Assembly (NCBI GenBank): GCA_024195585.1
Contig: SWBL01000002.1
Coordinates: forward strand, 365,782-429,781
DNA: 64,000 bases
Origin: Aureobasidium sp. EXF-3400
Lineage: Eukaryota > Ascomycota > Dothideomycetes > Dothideales > Saccotheciaceae
Direction: 5' to 3'
The notes below the pieces were generated by a model that searched no databases, was not told the DNA's origin, and saw only the letters and a program-made list of their open reading frames with translations. Of the stretch, positions 11,315 through 21,977 are shown in pieces (the first letter of the stretch is position 1; each line of letters begins with the position of its first letter). The translations under genes were made by a program, and so were the position numbers.

Positions 11315-11843
11315 GAGGAGGACAAATCCGATACAACTGCAAACTATCTCTCCCCAACCTCCCTCTCCATTACTGAATCCACTGTGATTTTCGACAGTGA
11401 CATTCAGCGCAAGCAAAGTGAACCCCTCCATCTCCTCTCCCTAAGCCATATATTCACCACAACTTCCCTTTATCACTGTAATCGGTTGAGTGGTGTAACG
11501 GTCTACACTCACGCCTGTTTACGAATGCGGTAATAAAACCACCGTTCAAATCCCGCCGTGTACGCCTTAATCCATGTATTAGCCAGATGTCCGACATTTG
11601 GTGGCTAAGATCGAGGGATGAGAATGTGGGTTTTCCCAAAGAGCTTCGGCTCTGGTTTTTTACTGTTTTGAGTGAGAGAACGGGGATGGTGGGTGCTTTT
11701 TGTGTGAGAGCGGGTAGAGGTTCTTTTCAATCCTTCTGGTTTACACATATGGTCGTTGTGAAATATGAGAAACAAGACAGACAAGCTGGTGTATAGACAT
11801 AGATTAGTCCAACAATACAGACAGAGAATAAGTTCGTCTTGAT
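11315..11843. other. Convergent intergenic
   Basis: This lies between the 3' ends of the sugar transporter and the pyridoxamine-phosphate oxidase gene. It contains the tRNA-like element described separately; nothing else is recognised. Confidence 0.4.
11484..11564 (+). other. Degenerate tRNA-like element (pol III A and B boxes)
   Basis: TGGTGTAACGG at 11491-11501 fits the internal A-box consensus and forms a 4-bp D stem (GTGT 11493-11496 with ACAC 11505-11508). CGTTCAAATCC at 11543-11553 matches the B box except for its first base. Spacing is close to that of a tRNA. However, the T stem (CACCG against CCCGC) and the acceptor ends (GGTTGAG against CGTGTAC) do not pair, and no T-run terminator follows, so this is not a functional tRNA. 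It may be a tRNA pseudogene or the head of a tRNA-derived SINE. Confidence 0.3.
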
Positions 11844-12644
11844 TTAAGGACTCAGTCTGTCGATCTTCCATCCAGACTCACTATCCTCATCTCTTGTGTA
11901 TCTGAAGCGATCGTGCAAACGACTGGGCCTTCCCTGCCAAAACTCAACCATCTCGGGCACGATTCTAATGCCACCCCAAAACTCAGGCACAGGAATCTTA
12001 TCTTGACCATCAAACCTCTTTTCCACATCACTGACTTGCTTCTCAAGCTCCTCACGACTGTTCAACACACTGCTCTGTTGACTGGCCCAAGCACCCAACC
12101 TACTGCCTCTTATGCGGGTATCATAGTAAACCTGACTCTCCTCACCAGTCATTCTCTCCACCTTACCCTCGACCCTAACCTGCCTCTCCAACTCGTGCCA
12201 CCAAAAAGTCAAGCTGGCATGAGGATTACTCTTGACATCTGCAGCCTTTCTGCTAGTACCCCAATTACTGTATACCACCCAACCCTTCTCATCCAACTCT
12301 TTCAGATACACCATTCTTGCACTGACTCTTCCGGAGGGAAGTTCGGCGGTACTGAGGGTGACGGTCTCGGGTTGATGTACTTTTTCGGCATTGGCGTGGG
12401 TGAACCAGACGTCGAATTGGGTCAGGGGGTTGGGGTCGAGTTGGGTGGCATCGAGGCTGCCTTTTGTGTATTGCTGGGCTTGTTGGGAGTCATTTGTGCC
12501 GCCGGGGGCGAAGATACGTTTGTTAGGTGTAGAGGTGGACATTGTGTTGGTATTGGTGGAGCTGTTGTAGAGGGCCATGCGAGGTGCGGATTTGAGTGTT
12601 GTGCGACGGATTGAGGTTGCGAGGAGATTGCAATAGCGCCGCAT
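11844..12644 (-). CDS. PDX3: Pyridoxamine 5'-phosphate oxidase
   Basis: An intronless 266-residue flavoprotein that oxidises pyridoxine or pyridoxamine phosphate to pyridoxal phosphate using FMN. Family signatures include SARMVYLKELDEKGWVVYSN, NPHASLTFWWHELERQVRVEG, and near the C-terminus EFWQGRPSRLHDRFRY followed by the terminal RLSP. Residues 1-42 form a basic, Ser/Thr-rich leader with further in-frame methionines (residues 23 and 35), so the first ATG may yield a mitochondrial form and a later one a cytosolic form. That dual use is an inference. Confidence 0.93.
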   Translation of the reverse strand: MRRYCNLLATSIRRTTLKSAPRMALYNSSTNTNTMSTSTPNKRIFAPGGTNDSQQAQQYTKGSLDATQLDPNPLTQFDVWFTHANAEKVHQPETVTLSTAELPSGRVSARMVYLKELDEKGWVVYSNWGTSRKAADVKSNPHASLTFWWHELERQVRVEGKVERMTGEESQVYYDTRIRGSRLGAWASQQSSVLNSREELEKQVSDVEKRFDGQDKIPVPEFWGGIRIVPEMVEFWQGRPSRLHDRFRYTRDEDSESGWKIDRLSP

Positions 12645-13058
12645 GTATGTATGGAACTCGCAAATGTATTGAAGAGTGTAGGGAGAAGAACAAGAGAGAA
12701 AGTGGAATTGGATGTTTGCTGTTTGCTATGACGATCCCGGTGGCTCGATTTCCCCAGAAAAAGATGGATGACATCTCATGACGATCGCGCGCTTGCTCCT
12801 TCTCTCGTCCACCACCTTCCGACTTTTCTTCGTGCATTTCGATCTATTACAAAGAGTGTTTTTGCGCTCATCGATAATAACAGCCATGAAGTGAATGCCG
12901 TGCTGCCTCCTTATTGCGCTCGATGGAACCCTCCGCCCAGTTTCTTACAGACGCTCAGTCGTCTCCGCGTCTGACGGTTTGGCGTCGTGCTTTACATCAG
13001 GCCAGTCAGTCTGCTCGATCAAGCCATGAAATATGCGGTCTCGACGACATACCTCGAA
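12645..13058. other. Intergenic
   Basis: Promoter of the pyridoxamine-phosphate oxidase gene and 3' flank of the polyglutamine gene. No gene is recognised. Confidence 0.4.
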
Positions 13059-14513
13059 TCAGCTCTGTTCTCTCTTGAATTTGGGCTTCGAGTCGGTCTC
13101 CGAGTCGCCGTCGTCTTCGACCTCATCTTCGTGCTTGTGCTCGATGGGCAGCGACACTCTCGGCTGGATGAACTGACCCTTTTTGGCCAGAAATTTGTTG
13201 AGCTCATCATGAACATGATCCAAAATGCCCCGCTCAAGCCATTCGATGTTGTCCTCTTTGAACTCGTTCAGATCTGCCGTTTTGGCCTCCTGTATAGCGT
13301 CGACGTCCATCTGAGACAGGTGATCGATGTAGCGCTGTGCACCTGCTTCAAGCTGCATACTGGACTTCTGTTGATGGACAAGGCGCATCTCTATGTCGAT
13401 GACTCTGGCAATCTGAAGGCGAAGGTTGCTGCTGTTTGTCAGTATCTTGTTCTCGCAGTAGCACTGACAATGAGAACATACCGATACTTGTCCTTGTACT
13501 TGTCAACCTCCTGACGAGCTCTCTTGGAGGGTCTTTCAATGTCCTCATCACTGGCGGCTCTCTTCTTTCCAAGGCGTGCCTGGTGTAGTGCTGTGTCATA
13601 CTCGACTGTTTCAATGACTTGGCGAGACGTGTCATCAGGGTTTACGTGGGCCAATCGTTCGGAGCCTCTGGGGGTGCTGGCCTGAGTATTGGTAGCTCCT
13701 TCTCTATAGAGAATAGGGGGTCTGCTGGAAGGTCCTGGAGTAGCAGAAGGACGGACGACCAAAGGGGTACTAAAACGAGACTGCTGATGAGCACCAGGAG
13801 TAGCATCGACCGCGGCATCAAGAGCAACATCAGAGGCAGTGCCATGAGCAAGAGCGGCAGCAGCGACAGCAGCAAGGGGAGCGGTCGTAGGATTGGCGAT
13901 AGCATCAATAGCAGCAGCGCTCGTGGGAGTGACTTGGACGGCGGCAGCAGGAGAGATAAGAGAAGCGGCAACAGAGGCTGAAGTCGAAGGAACGGTAGGT
14001 GCCTGCTGCTGCTGCTGTTGCTGCTGTTGTTGTTGTTGCTGTAGCTGATGATGACTACTTCTTCTTCTCCTGGCCTCCCATCGTCTTCTCTGCGTGAAGC
14101 ACTCGGGCAGCGCGAGCAGGAGATCGCCAGCTTTTTTCTTCTGTGCGTCAGTGTAACGGACTCTTGTAACCTCCTCCAGGCAACCTGACGGGACTGAAAG
14201 CAGAGTTCTCTCAAACTCGGCAGCATCGGAAAACCCGCCAGTCTCGAGCCTCTGGTAAACAGTCCTCATATCGGGTCCGCCATTGTTAACGCTGTAGAAA
14301 GGTTCGACCATGTGGTCGCGGTCTGTGTCGTAAAGTTGACGCAAGACCCAGACACAAAGGCGGCATCGTTTTGCGGCATGTGTGCGTTGTTCTGTAGGAC
14401 TCTGTCCTCATCTACTACTATGTTAGAACTTATTGTCGCAACACTATGGCGATGGACTTACCAATCTCAAGGCTTGATACAGGGATCCTCGTCCAATTCC
14501 TGCCTCCAGACAT
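13059..14513 (-). CDS. Polyglutamine protein, weakly bromodomain-like N-terminus
   Basis: Exons 14513..14462, 14406..13482 and 13431..13059 join to 449 residues; introns are 55 and 50 nt. The first splice (GTAAGT donor, GAG acceptor) is the only one I found that keeps the frame open. Residues ~50-125 (GGPDMRTVYQRLETGGFSDAAEFERTLL) faintly resemble the helices of a bromodomain, but the key acetyl-lysine Asn is not evident. A run of 13 Gln follows, then a long Ala/Pro/Ser/Thr-rich linker, a basic KKRAASDEDIERPSKRARQE segment that may be nuclear-localising, a predicted coiled coil, and an acidic tail ending KPKFKREQS. It is probably a nuclear protein; its function is unknown. Confidence 0.65.
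14003..14041. repeat. CTG/TTG triplet run encoding polyglutamine
   Basis: Thirteen consecutive CTG or TTG triplets on the plus strand encode 13 Gln on the minus strand. CAG and CAA codons are mixed, which tends to stabilise such tracts. Confidence 0.85.
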
Positions 14514-15950
14514 CTTGTTCGGCCAGGCGACGCGGTGTGGTGACTGAGAAGTTTGTGAGGAACGGCTCAAGGTCCTGATCAAGATATCAGAATTCGAGTC
14601 GTGTCTGATGCCGAGCATCAAAATTGGCTGTGCCTTTCTCCTTCAAGAGCCAAGCTACAAGGGGACGATGTCGAGGACGGTCTTGGGATGGGAACTCCTG
14701 GTGCTGTGCGAGAAAGACTGCCTCCAACTCCTCAAGCTTGTGACAGTGAACACGGTTCTCCAGGAGTGTTGTTTCACCTCGATGGAGCATTCTGGTGACA
14801 CCTGTCATAGGCAAACTTTCTGTATCAGAATTCAGACAACAACAACACCCGAGCCCTTCCAGAATCACCATGTTTCCTCCAGCTCACCTTCTTTCACCAG
14901 CACGTCTACCTGGAACATTCCATCTCGAACAACAATACTTGGAACTACATCATCTTCTTAGATTCTGTATAAGACTCTTTGTTCGAGTAAAGTCTGACTC
15001 AAAACTTGACCGACTGGTCTTCTTCAAGTCTGATCCTGCAACAATAATCACACCGTGTTCAACAGAACTTCGACGACAGAATGAAAGACCCCAGACGTGT
15101 AGCGAAATCACTACTAGCACCTCCCACTACCCAGATGAATGTACCGTGTCCATGGTCGTGGTTTTATCAGTGATTCATTTCGTGGAGAGCTGATGCATGT
15201 AAGTCGGCTGTTGCTCTACAACAGTAACTGTGAGTACACCGGAAGCTGCATATGAAAGTGATAATGGGCTATTGCGATCCTTCTCTGGTGGCCTCGAATG
15301 ACTTCCTGGCCATCCTACGATGCTTATAGAAAGGTTTAGTGTCATCACGCGAAGCTGTCGTCTGCACCGGAGGGCTCTATATGCAGCTCAGACATTTAGG
15401 GCGTTCACAAGGAATTCGCCTTCTCAACAGAACACCATGCCCTTTTAGGCGGTTGGTTGTCACAGAGGAACAGGTCTCGTAGTTTTACCTCGTTCCCACG
15501 TGGCGTCGCACCTTTAAGAGAACTCGGCTATATATACCAGATTTTACTGCTATCAATTGACAACGGTCAAGATAGCTTACGTGCGTAAGTTCTGTTACAG
15601 AAGAAGGATCCCAAAAGCCAAGTGCTTTCTTCAAATTGGCTTCATGACACTAACACCTTCCTGCTCTACATTGTATCTCATTCCTCTACGGATCTTTTTG
15701 GCAAAGTCTTGATCTTATCTCCAACAAATTTGGAATTTCACTGGTCCTACTGTCTCTTATCTATAGTGAGTACATTTACTTCTATATTCTCTACCCAGAT
15801 CTCTTATTTGAGAAATATGTTTTCTGTATATTATGATACAAACATCGGCTCCTACTGACTGATGGTCTCCAATCCAGAGCATATCCTGCATCCCTACAAA
15901 TAGGCATCGGCATTGTTCCTATTGTCGTCTGTCTTCCCATATCACTAGCG
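14514..15950. other. Intergenic, possible unresolved upstream exons
   Basis: About 1.4 kb with no recognised product. A TATATATA at 15529-15536 and a donor-like GTGAGT at 15766 followed by an acceptor-like TCCAG near 15876 hint at a transcript running into the ORF at 15951. I could not build a continuous coding model through them. Confidence 0.35.
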
Positions 15951-16196
15951 ATGGGTCTAAGCATAAGAGACGCCATCCCTGCAACTTGCATCAAGGAATA
16001 TGATGCATTCATGGCCAGCGTTGCAGATACCTCATTTCTAAGCCTCGAACATGACAAAGATACTATTATTGTCTACGAACACGACGGTGCAGACGACTCG
16101 GTTATCAGGTCTGAGAAGTTCGGAGCGAGTGATCTTGCTGCTGCCTACTTTGAACAGGAGGCAAAGATAGCCAGGGAGATGGGACTTGGTTCATGA
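15951..16196 (+). CDS. Small uncharacterised ORF, 81 aa or longer
   Basis: The frame encodes MGLSIRDAIPATCIKEYD and onward to AREMGLGS. It stays open upstream of this ATG to a plausible acceptor at about 15876, adding a hydrophobic stretch (GIGIVPIVVCLPISLAMGL) that would make a membrane segment. The C-terminal half is acidic and ends in a short amphipathic helix. I do not recognise a family. The first exon was not found, so the N-terminus is uncertain and the ORF could be the last exon of a longer gene or a chance frame. Confidence 0.35.
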   Translation: MGLSIRDAIPATCIKEYDAFMASVADTSFLSLEHDKDTIIVYEHDGADDSVIRSEKFGASDLAAAYFEQEAKIAREMGLGS

Positions 16197-16677
16197 TATA
16201 GAGGATAACGCGGGTCCTGACGACAGTCCCGATGTCGATAAATAAAGATGACTGTGTGAAAGAGTTTCTGATGAATCAGTGGGGCAATGCAGTCGCTATA
16301 GACAACAAGAGCTCAAACCGGCATCGTCGTTGTGATACTATTCCCAACTGAGGGGATGATGCTTGCGGTCTTAGTTCTCGTGAACACAGATCGTCAAACG
16401 TGGACGCACTTGTCGGTTGGGTCTAGATTGTGATGTTGGAATTGACTTATATAGGGAAGGCACGTACTTCTAACACCTAATCGTACCTGCCGAACAAAGA
16501 ATGATCCGTGGAGATGAACATCCAAAGGAAAAGAAGCTAAGAAAAACGATCCTTCCTCGTGCAAAACCCACTCCATGAAGAAAAGAGAAAAAGGGGTATC
16601 GACATAACAAAAAATAAGCTATGCAAAGAATCGAATATAGAGGTAAAAGAAATTCGGCCAACTCAAGAAAGACCTCA
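16197..16677. other. Intergenic
   Basis: Nothing recognised. Likely 3' flank of the minus-strand gene that ends at 16678. Confidence 0.35.
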
Positions 16678-19421
16678 TCAAATCCTAATAACGACTTTGA
16701 CTCCCAGCCCACTTGCTTCTCTGACACAACATCCCAAACAAGTCTTGCCAGCTCTTCCCACAACAGCATTTTCGCCGACTTTGGCACACCAAGCGCGAGC
16801 TAGCAATTGCAATTCTCCAGTGCCTCTGCAGTCCAGAACGACAGTTTCATCGCCAAGATGTACTGTATCTGTAAAGTCATCTGCTAGGATGGAGGCCACA
16901 GGGATGATTTCAACGGCATAAGAGCAATGTAGCGGATGCGTGGGTGGCGATGGCAACTCCTTGATTGCTAGAGCTTCAGTGCCAGAGCGCGAGCGAGACT
17001 TTGTCGATGAAGTGTTTGTGACGGGCGTGGATGGTCGTGAGATATTTGGGAAACAGGGGGTTGCGGAGATAAAGTGGACGTCGTAGAGGAGTGGTAGGGT
17101 TACTTTGGTTGGTCTAGAGCTGCTGCGCTTTGCACAGAACTCTAGACAAGCGACCGCAGTTGGGATGGGTGCTAGATGTGCGTCGTTGTTTGAGAATTCG
17201 TCTGATGGTATGGCAGGGCTAAGCTCGAAGCTTGTGCCTGTTGGTAGCAGGCTGAAGCCTAGGTATTGTGCTTCGTTACCCAATACTGTGAAGCCGTCCA
17301 CTGGCCAGGTAAATTCGGCATCTGTGACTGTGGTCTTGTCACCAGGTACAAATGCCGAATCGGCTGCGAGTACTGTGCTATCGGAGACACGAGGAGTGGC
17401 AGAGTTGGGCAGGTCCTTCACTTCGAGGTTCGCCCATCCATCTCGTTGACCCACAGGTGCGCTGCTGCAAGAGATCCAGCCCATACAGTCAGTTGCACCG
17501 TTGGCAGCCGCAATGACTCTTCCCACAACGCAGCTTTTGCTCCAGTAGCTGCGCGATTTGTAGACAAAGCCTTGGTACAGGTTAGCTGCATCGCCCAGCG
17601 CAGCCACCGCCGAGGGTGAGTTTTCCAGTAATGTCGAGATGAGCAGATGCGAAGTAGATTCGCCTGGTAGTACGAACCCTGTCAACCAGGATCGACTCAA
17701 CCAGCCACCGAGATCGAAAGCTTCTGCTCCATATGCCGAAGCAGGCAGAAGCTGCAGTGATTGGGCAGTACATGTACGATTTGCTTGCGGCCGCTTCTGT
17801 TGAGCGAAGTAATTGCTCTGAGCAGTCATTTGGCTAGGTGTGCCCAGAGGTGCACCATAGACACCGAATCTACCTGCGTCACGCGAGTGCCTTCTTACTC
17901 TTTCAGCAAAGCGTTCTTGTATCTCCTCTGTGTGTGGCCATGCTAGTGCTTCAGCGAACTTGAGCAAGCCAGCTACCTGTCTCTTCTCGTGTCTTGGATA
18001 CATGATCGGCTCTACACGATTTTCATCCAGGCTCTCTCTTGCTGTCACAAAGCTGGAGATCGACATGATACTGTTGCGGTAGGGACTCTCATCCCCAGCT
18101 GGTGTCTTTGGTGCAATGTTTATACTGTCCAAGAAGCGTTGTGCAAGAACCAGATCCCATCGCAACTTTCGAGAGAAGCCAGAAGTGGGAAAATTAGAGA
18201 GCTCGACACGGATCAAAAGCTCGCAAGCCAGAGCGATTTGGAGGAGCAAGATATCGCGTTCACTGGGTGTCGTTGGTTCCTCAACATCGACCGCGGATTC
18301 GTCGTCATAGTCTGTGGACGGCCACAAGATCTGACCCAGGCGGATTCGATGTTCCACCAAGCTGAAGTCGTACCAGAGTTTGGTTGTCACCAAGATTCTT
18401 GCAAGTGCCACAACCTGACTTTCAAGACTTGTAAACGGAGGATCATCTTCATCTCTCTCAGGCTCTACAAGCAAGTTGGAGAACAGTTCTACGTGAAGCT
18501 CATCAGCTGTTCGTTTGGCACGTTTCCGCTCGTGATGTTCATCGCTGGATCTAGAATGTCGACTGTCACCAATCTCTCCCAGTCTGTGAATCAAGTACTC
18601 CAGGTTGAGTGGTCTAAGCTCCAGGTCCTCCGGCGATGTGACCAGCATTTGCCTTTTGGTCTGGAAGGCTTCGTCTTCGTCTTCTGCGCAGCGCTTGCTG
18701 TCTGCCAGAGGCATCTGCAAGAAGTATTCCAGACCGATAGTTCCAGGTTCGTTCCCATTCAAGCTCAGCATGTTCGGTACTTCCATCATAGGAATCTGAC
18801 CCTCGGCGTCTTCTGCAACCAGATCTCGAAGTTGTCTTGTTCTCTCTCGGCGTCTCAAAGTAGCAGCCTCAAAAGTTCTGTGGCTGACATCAACAAAGTC
18901 CTGAGGCTCCCCGCTCTCCTCGTCCAGTTTCCATCGATAGCTAACTCTAGGCCTAAGTGATCTGATTTCGAACTCTGGTGCTCCGGCAAAGTAGTTGACA
19001 AGTTCCTCGTGGGTCAGTTGCTTGGGACTCGACCTGGGTGATTTGTGTGATGGTTTCACGATGTTGCCGACATAGTACTGTCCGACGACCGAGTCTCTCG
19101 ATGGACGTGGTAGATCAGTTGATCTTTTACTACCCCACTCAGCGAGAATGCTCGGCTCGGACTCGACAACCACAGATGGAACGTTCAGAAGCTGACTCTT
19201 TTGCTGACAATTAGAACGCATCCCCTGTAAAGTCATCAGTGATATGTAAGACAAAGTTGAGGTAGGATGTAGCGCACTGGTGATCCTTTCTTGCTAGTAC
19301 CTCTCTTCAACTTGGAAGCAAAGGCCTTAATCGCCTGTCGTTTCGATGTCCTCTCAGGACTAGAGACCGGCTCTTGCATGAGGGCAGCAAAATCTGCCTT
19401 ATCCAACCCGTGAATCTCCAT
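16678..19421 (-). CDS. Uncharacterised fungal protein, 896 aa
   Basis: Exon 19421..19278 joins exon 19224..16678 with a 53-nt intron (GTGCGC donor, TTTACAG acceptor with an upstream CTGATGAC branch-like site), giving 896 residues. The first exon begins MEIHGLDKADFAALMQ and is strongly basic after residue 25. The middle carries an ERKRAKRTADE segment that could be a nuclear signal and several helical stretches; the C-terminal third is Ser/Pro-rich and ends in a hydrophobic, Gly/Val-rich segment. No signal peptide or clear membrane span is seen. I do not recognise a domain. Length and the absence of stops over 2.5 kb make it a convincing gene. Confidence 0.8.
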
Positions 19422-20554
19422 ATCGCAGACTGACCTTCTGCAGTGCAAGATACTCTATACCTTGTAGCGACGTTTACTGCCAGCAGCGTCAGATGGATAA
19501 GACAAGGTAAGAACGGGAAGAAGTGATAGTGTCAAAAGAGGATGAAAACAACGTGGGCTCAAGACACGCGGACTACGCACACCACTCCAAAAAACATTCG
19601 TGCCGTCTAGCCACACCATTATTACCACAGCGGGGAACAAGGACCTACGCATCCTATCCCTGGACGGAGGAACAAGGTAATCACAAGGCAGTACGGTTGT
19701 GGCTTGGGCCTGAAATCGAACAAATATCGAGCATTCATGGGGGAAAGCACGCCCTCGACGAATCAGAGACCGCACACCCGGTTCTCGATGCACCCGGCAA
19801 GCGCGATTCGACAAACGAAGTTGCAGTTCAGTCGCGCAACGATGGCGCATCTCGTGCATATTCTTGGAATCATGGATCCTTCTTGCGAGATCAAAAAGGC
19901 AGATGCGGGAAAACCTGCTTTGCATGAAACGTTGGTACAGACGGACAAGGAGTGGAGAGGGGCCGTGCGAGGCCAAAAAGAGGGCAGAGAGAAGAAGTGC
20001 AAGTGTCGCATTCTGCTGTCACCAGCTGTCAAATCTCGGGCAATTGTTCACATTGATTTAAGACTTAGGGAATGTCAAAAGTAGGTCGTCAAAACGTGGT
20101 TCCTGGGATAAACTTGCGTAGGAGGCTGCGAGACAGAAATACAAGATCGCGTTGTTGTGATGCTTCTGAAAAGAGCAATATCTTGCCGATCTTATGAAAC
20201 CCAAGGCTGTCTGAAGTCCCGGCTAGCTACAACCTTCTGGAAAACAACATGGGATATACAGAAAGGACTTTTGCATGTTCAGATGCACACCTGGAGGTTG
20301 CGAGTAGAGAGCAGATGACCCTTCACAATCACGGTCACGGACGAGTGTGGCTGAGTTTCCAATGCTCCTTATACACGAAATGAATGGAGATGGCGATAGT
20401 GCTATACCAGTGGCACGAACATGTAGCTTGTCTATTCGGATTTAACTCCATCTCTACGTCTGCGGCTCCATCCCCAAAAGACCAAAAAGCAGATTAAGAG
20501 TGAGATTGCCAACCAGATCTTTCCGATTCCAGCAGGTTGAGCATGTGGCTGCAG
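19422..20554. other. Intergenic with a patatin-like motif
   Basis: About 1.1 kb without a supported gene. On the plus strand, 19642-19676 could encode DLRILSLDGGTR, which resembles the oxyanion-hole motif of patatin-like phospholipases, followed at once by a GTAA sequence and a stop. It may be a relic exon or chance. Confidence 0.3.
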
Positions 20555-21667
20555 TCAGGCCTTGGAAGGAAGAGACTTGTCGCCGAGATCAGGGATTCTC
20601 TCTTTGATGTATCGCTCCAGATCGTTAATCTCCTGGGGAGCAGCGGAGTGAGGCAGACCCTTGTACGTCTTGAAGTCAACGTTCCAACCCCATTCTTGGA
20701 GGACTTTAGCTGTGCCCTGACCCCATTCGTAACGAACGACCGGATCAGCATCTCCATGGCCCATGAAGATTGGGGTTTGCTGTTTCAGATAAGCATGATG
20801 TAAATATGCAGGGTGAGATGTTCAATCTCGATTCTGGGGATCTGGAATACCTTGTTTGGGCTCTCGCTAGGGACCATGTCTCTGAGCTTGCCACGGAGCA
20901 GCAAGTAGCAACTGAGGCCGAAGATGCCACCTAGGCGTGTAGGAGCAGTCACACCTGACATAAGACTCATAGCACCGCCTTGAGAGAAACCGCCGAGGAC
21001 GATACGTTCAGAAGGAATGCCCTTCTCGATTTCCTTTGCGATCAGGGAGTGGACGTATGCTTGCGAGCGGGTGATGCCAGCCTCATCTTCGTGTTGCTGG
21101 ATATCATCGAAAGACATCTATCAGACGCAATCTGTCAGTATTGAATCTCTTCCAAATTCCCTCATGTCGTGGAGATGGTTGGAGGCTAAGGAGAGTGTGT
21201 GCAAACATTTGCTGAATTGCGAGGTCTTACAATATCATACCAACTGCAGATGGTCGAGGGTCAGCAATCGCTGAAAGTTCGAGCGGGGGTGGTGATCAAT
21301 TTTTCTCACCCGGGCATTCTCATTCCCATGTTCTGTGTCTGTCAGTTGGATATTACGAAGAAGGGATTACATCTTGCACATACCACAGAGATTGGGATCT
21401 CAGGTGCATTAGGAAAGATGAAAGAAGTCTCTTCGAACTTGCCCTTCCACATGTCGGCAAGGAACGACCTCCATTAAAGTAAGCATTACCGTATATGAGT
21501 TCGATAGGTTATCGCGCTCACCATCCTTGGCCGCTGGTACAGAGTTAGTATAACGTTCTTTGAAGGTCAAAATCTGGTAGCTCTTCGACTTACCTGTCAC
21601 CCAAGCCATGCATGACAATGACCGTCGAAGTATGCCTTCTGGCAGCAGGAAGAACAATTGCAGCCAT
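20555..21667 (-). CDS. APT1: Acyl-protein thioesterase 1
   Basis: Seven exons (21667..21594, 21533..21522, 21468..21384, 21332..21310, 21243..21231, 21117..20851, 20779..20555) encode 232 residues, the normal family size. The enzyme is a cytosolic serine hydrolase that removes palmitate from proteins or hydrolyses lysophospholipids. It starts MAAIVLPAARRHTSTVIVMHGLGDSG; the nucleophile lies in GGFSQGGA, the acid in MGHGDADPVV and the histidine in GLPHSA. Exons of 12, 13 and 23 nt are needed to restore the family sequence GLGDSGQGW..PISVNMGMRMPGWYDI. The intron before exon 6 is longer (113 nt), and exon 3 uses a GAG acceptor, so these two junctions are the least certain. Confidence 0.88.
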
Positions 21668-21977
21668 CTTGTTGATAGCTATGATGGTCAAAACCTCGGT
21701 CGTATAATTTGGATGTTGTCACTCAAGTACAGATTCAAGCTGGTGACGCAGGAACAAAGAAGTTGCTAGCGAACGTCATCCCGCTTCGATGCTCTGTACC
21801 CACTTTACGAAGCACTCCGAAGCTCGGATATCGACATGCCGAACACTTCTGTAAGCACAGCGGAATTAGTGCCGTATACAGTAAAGGAGAGATATAAGAA
21901 TCGAAGAACGATCTAGAAAATAACATAGCTTGCTCGAAGTATAAAAACCTTACCGAAGGCAAGCTACTCCATCACCA
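21668..21977. other. Divergent intergenic
   Basis: A 310-bp divergent promoter between the thioesterase gene and the LigB-type dioxygenase gene. No other feature is seen. Confidence 0.4.

Noticed and set aside
19455..19976. 173-codon minus-strand frame
   Set aside because: Arg/Ser-rich with no domain and no splice or promoter context; it lies just upstream of the 896-residue gene.
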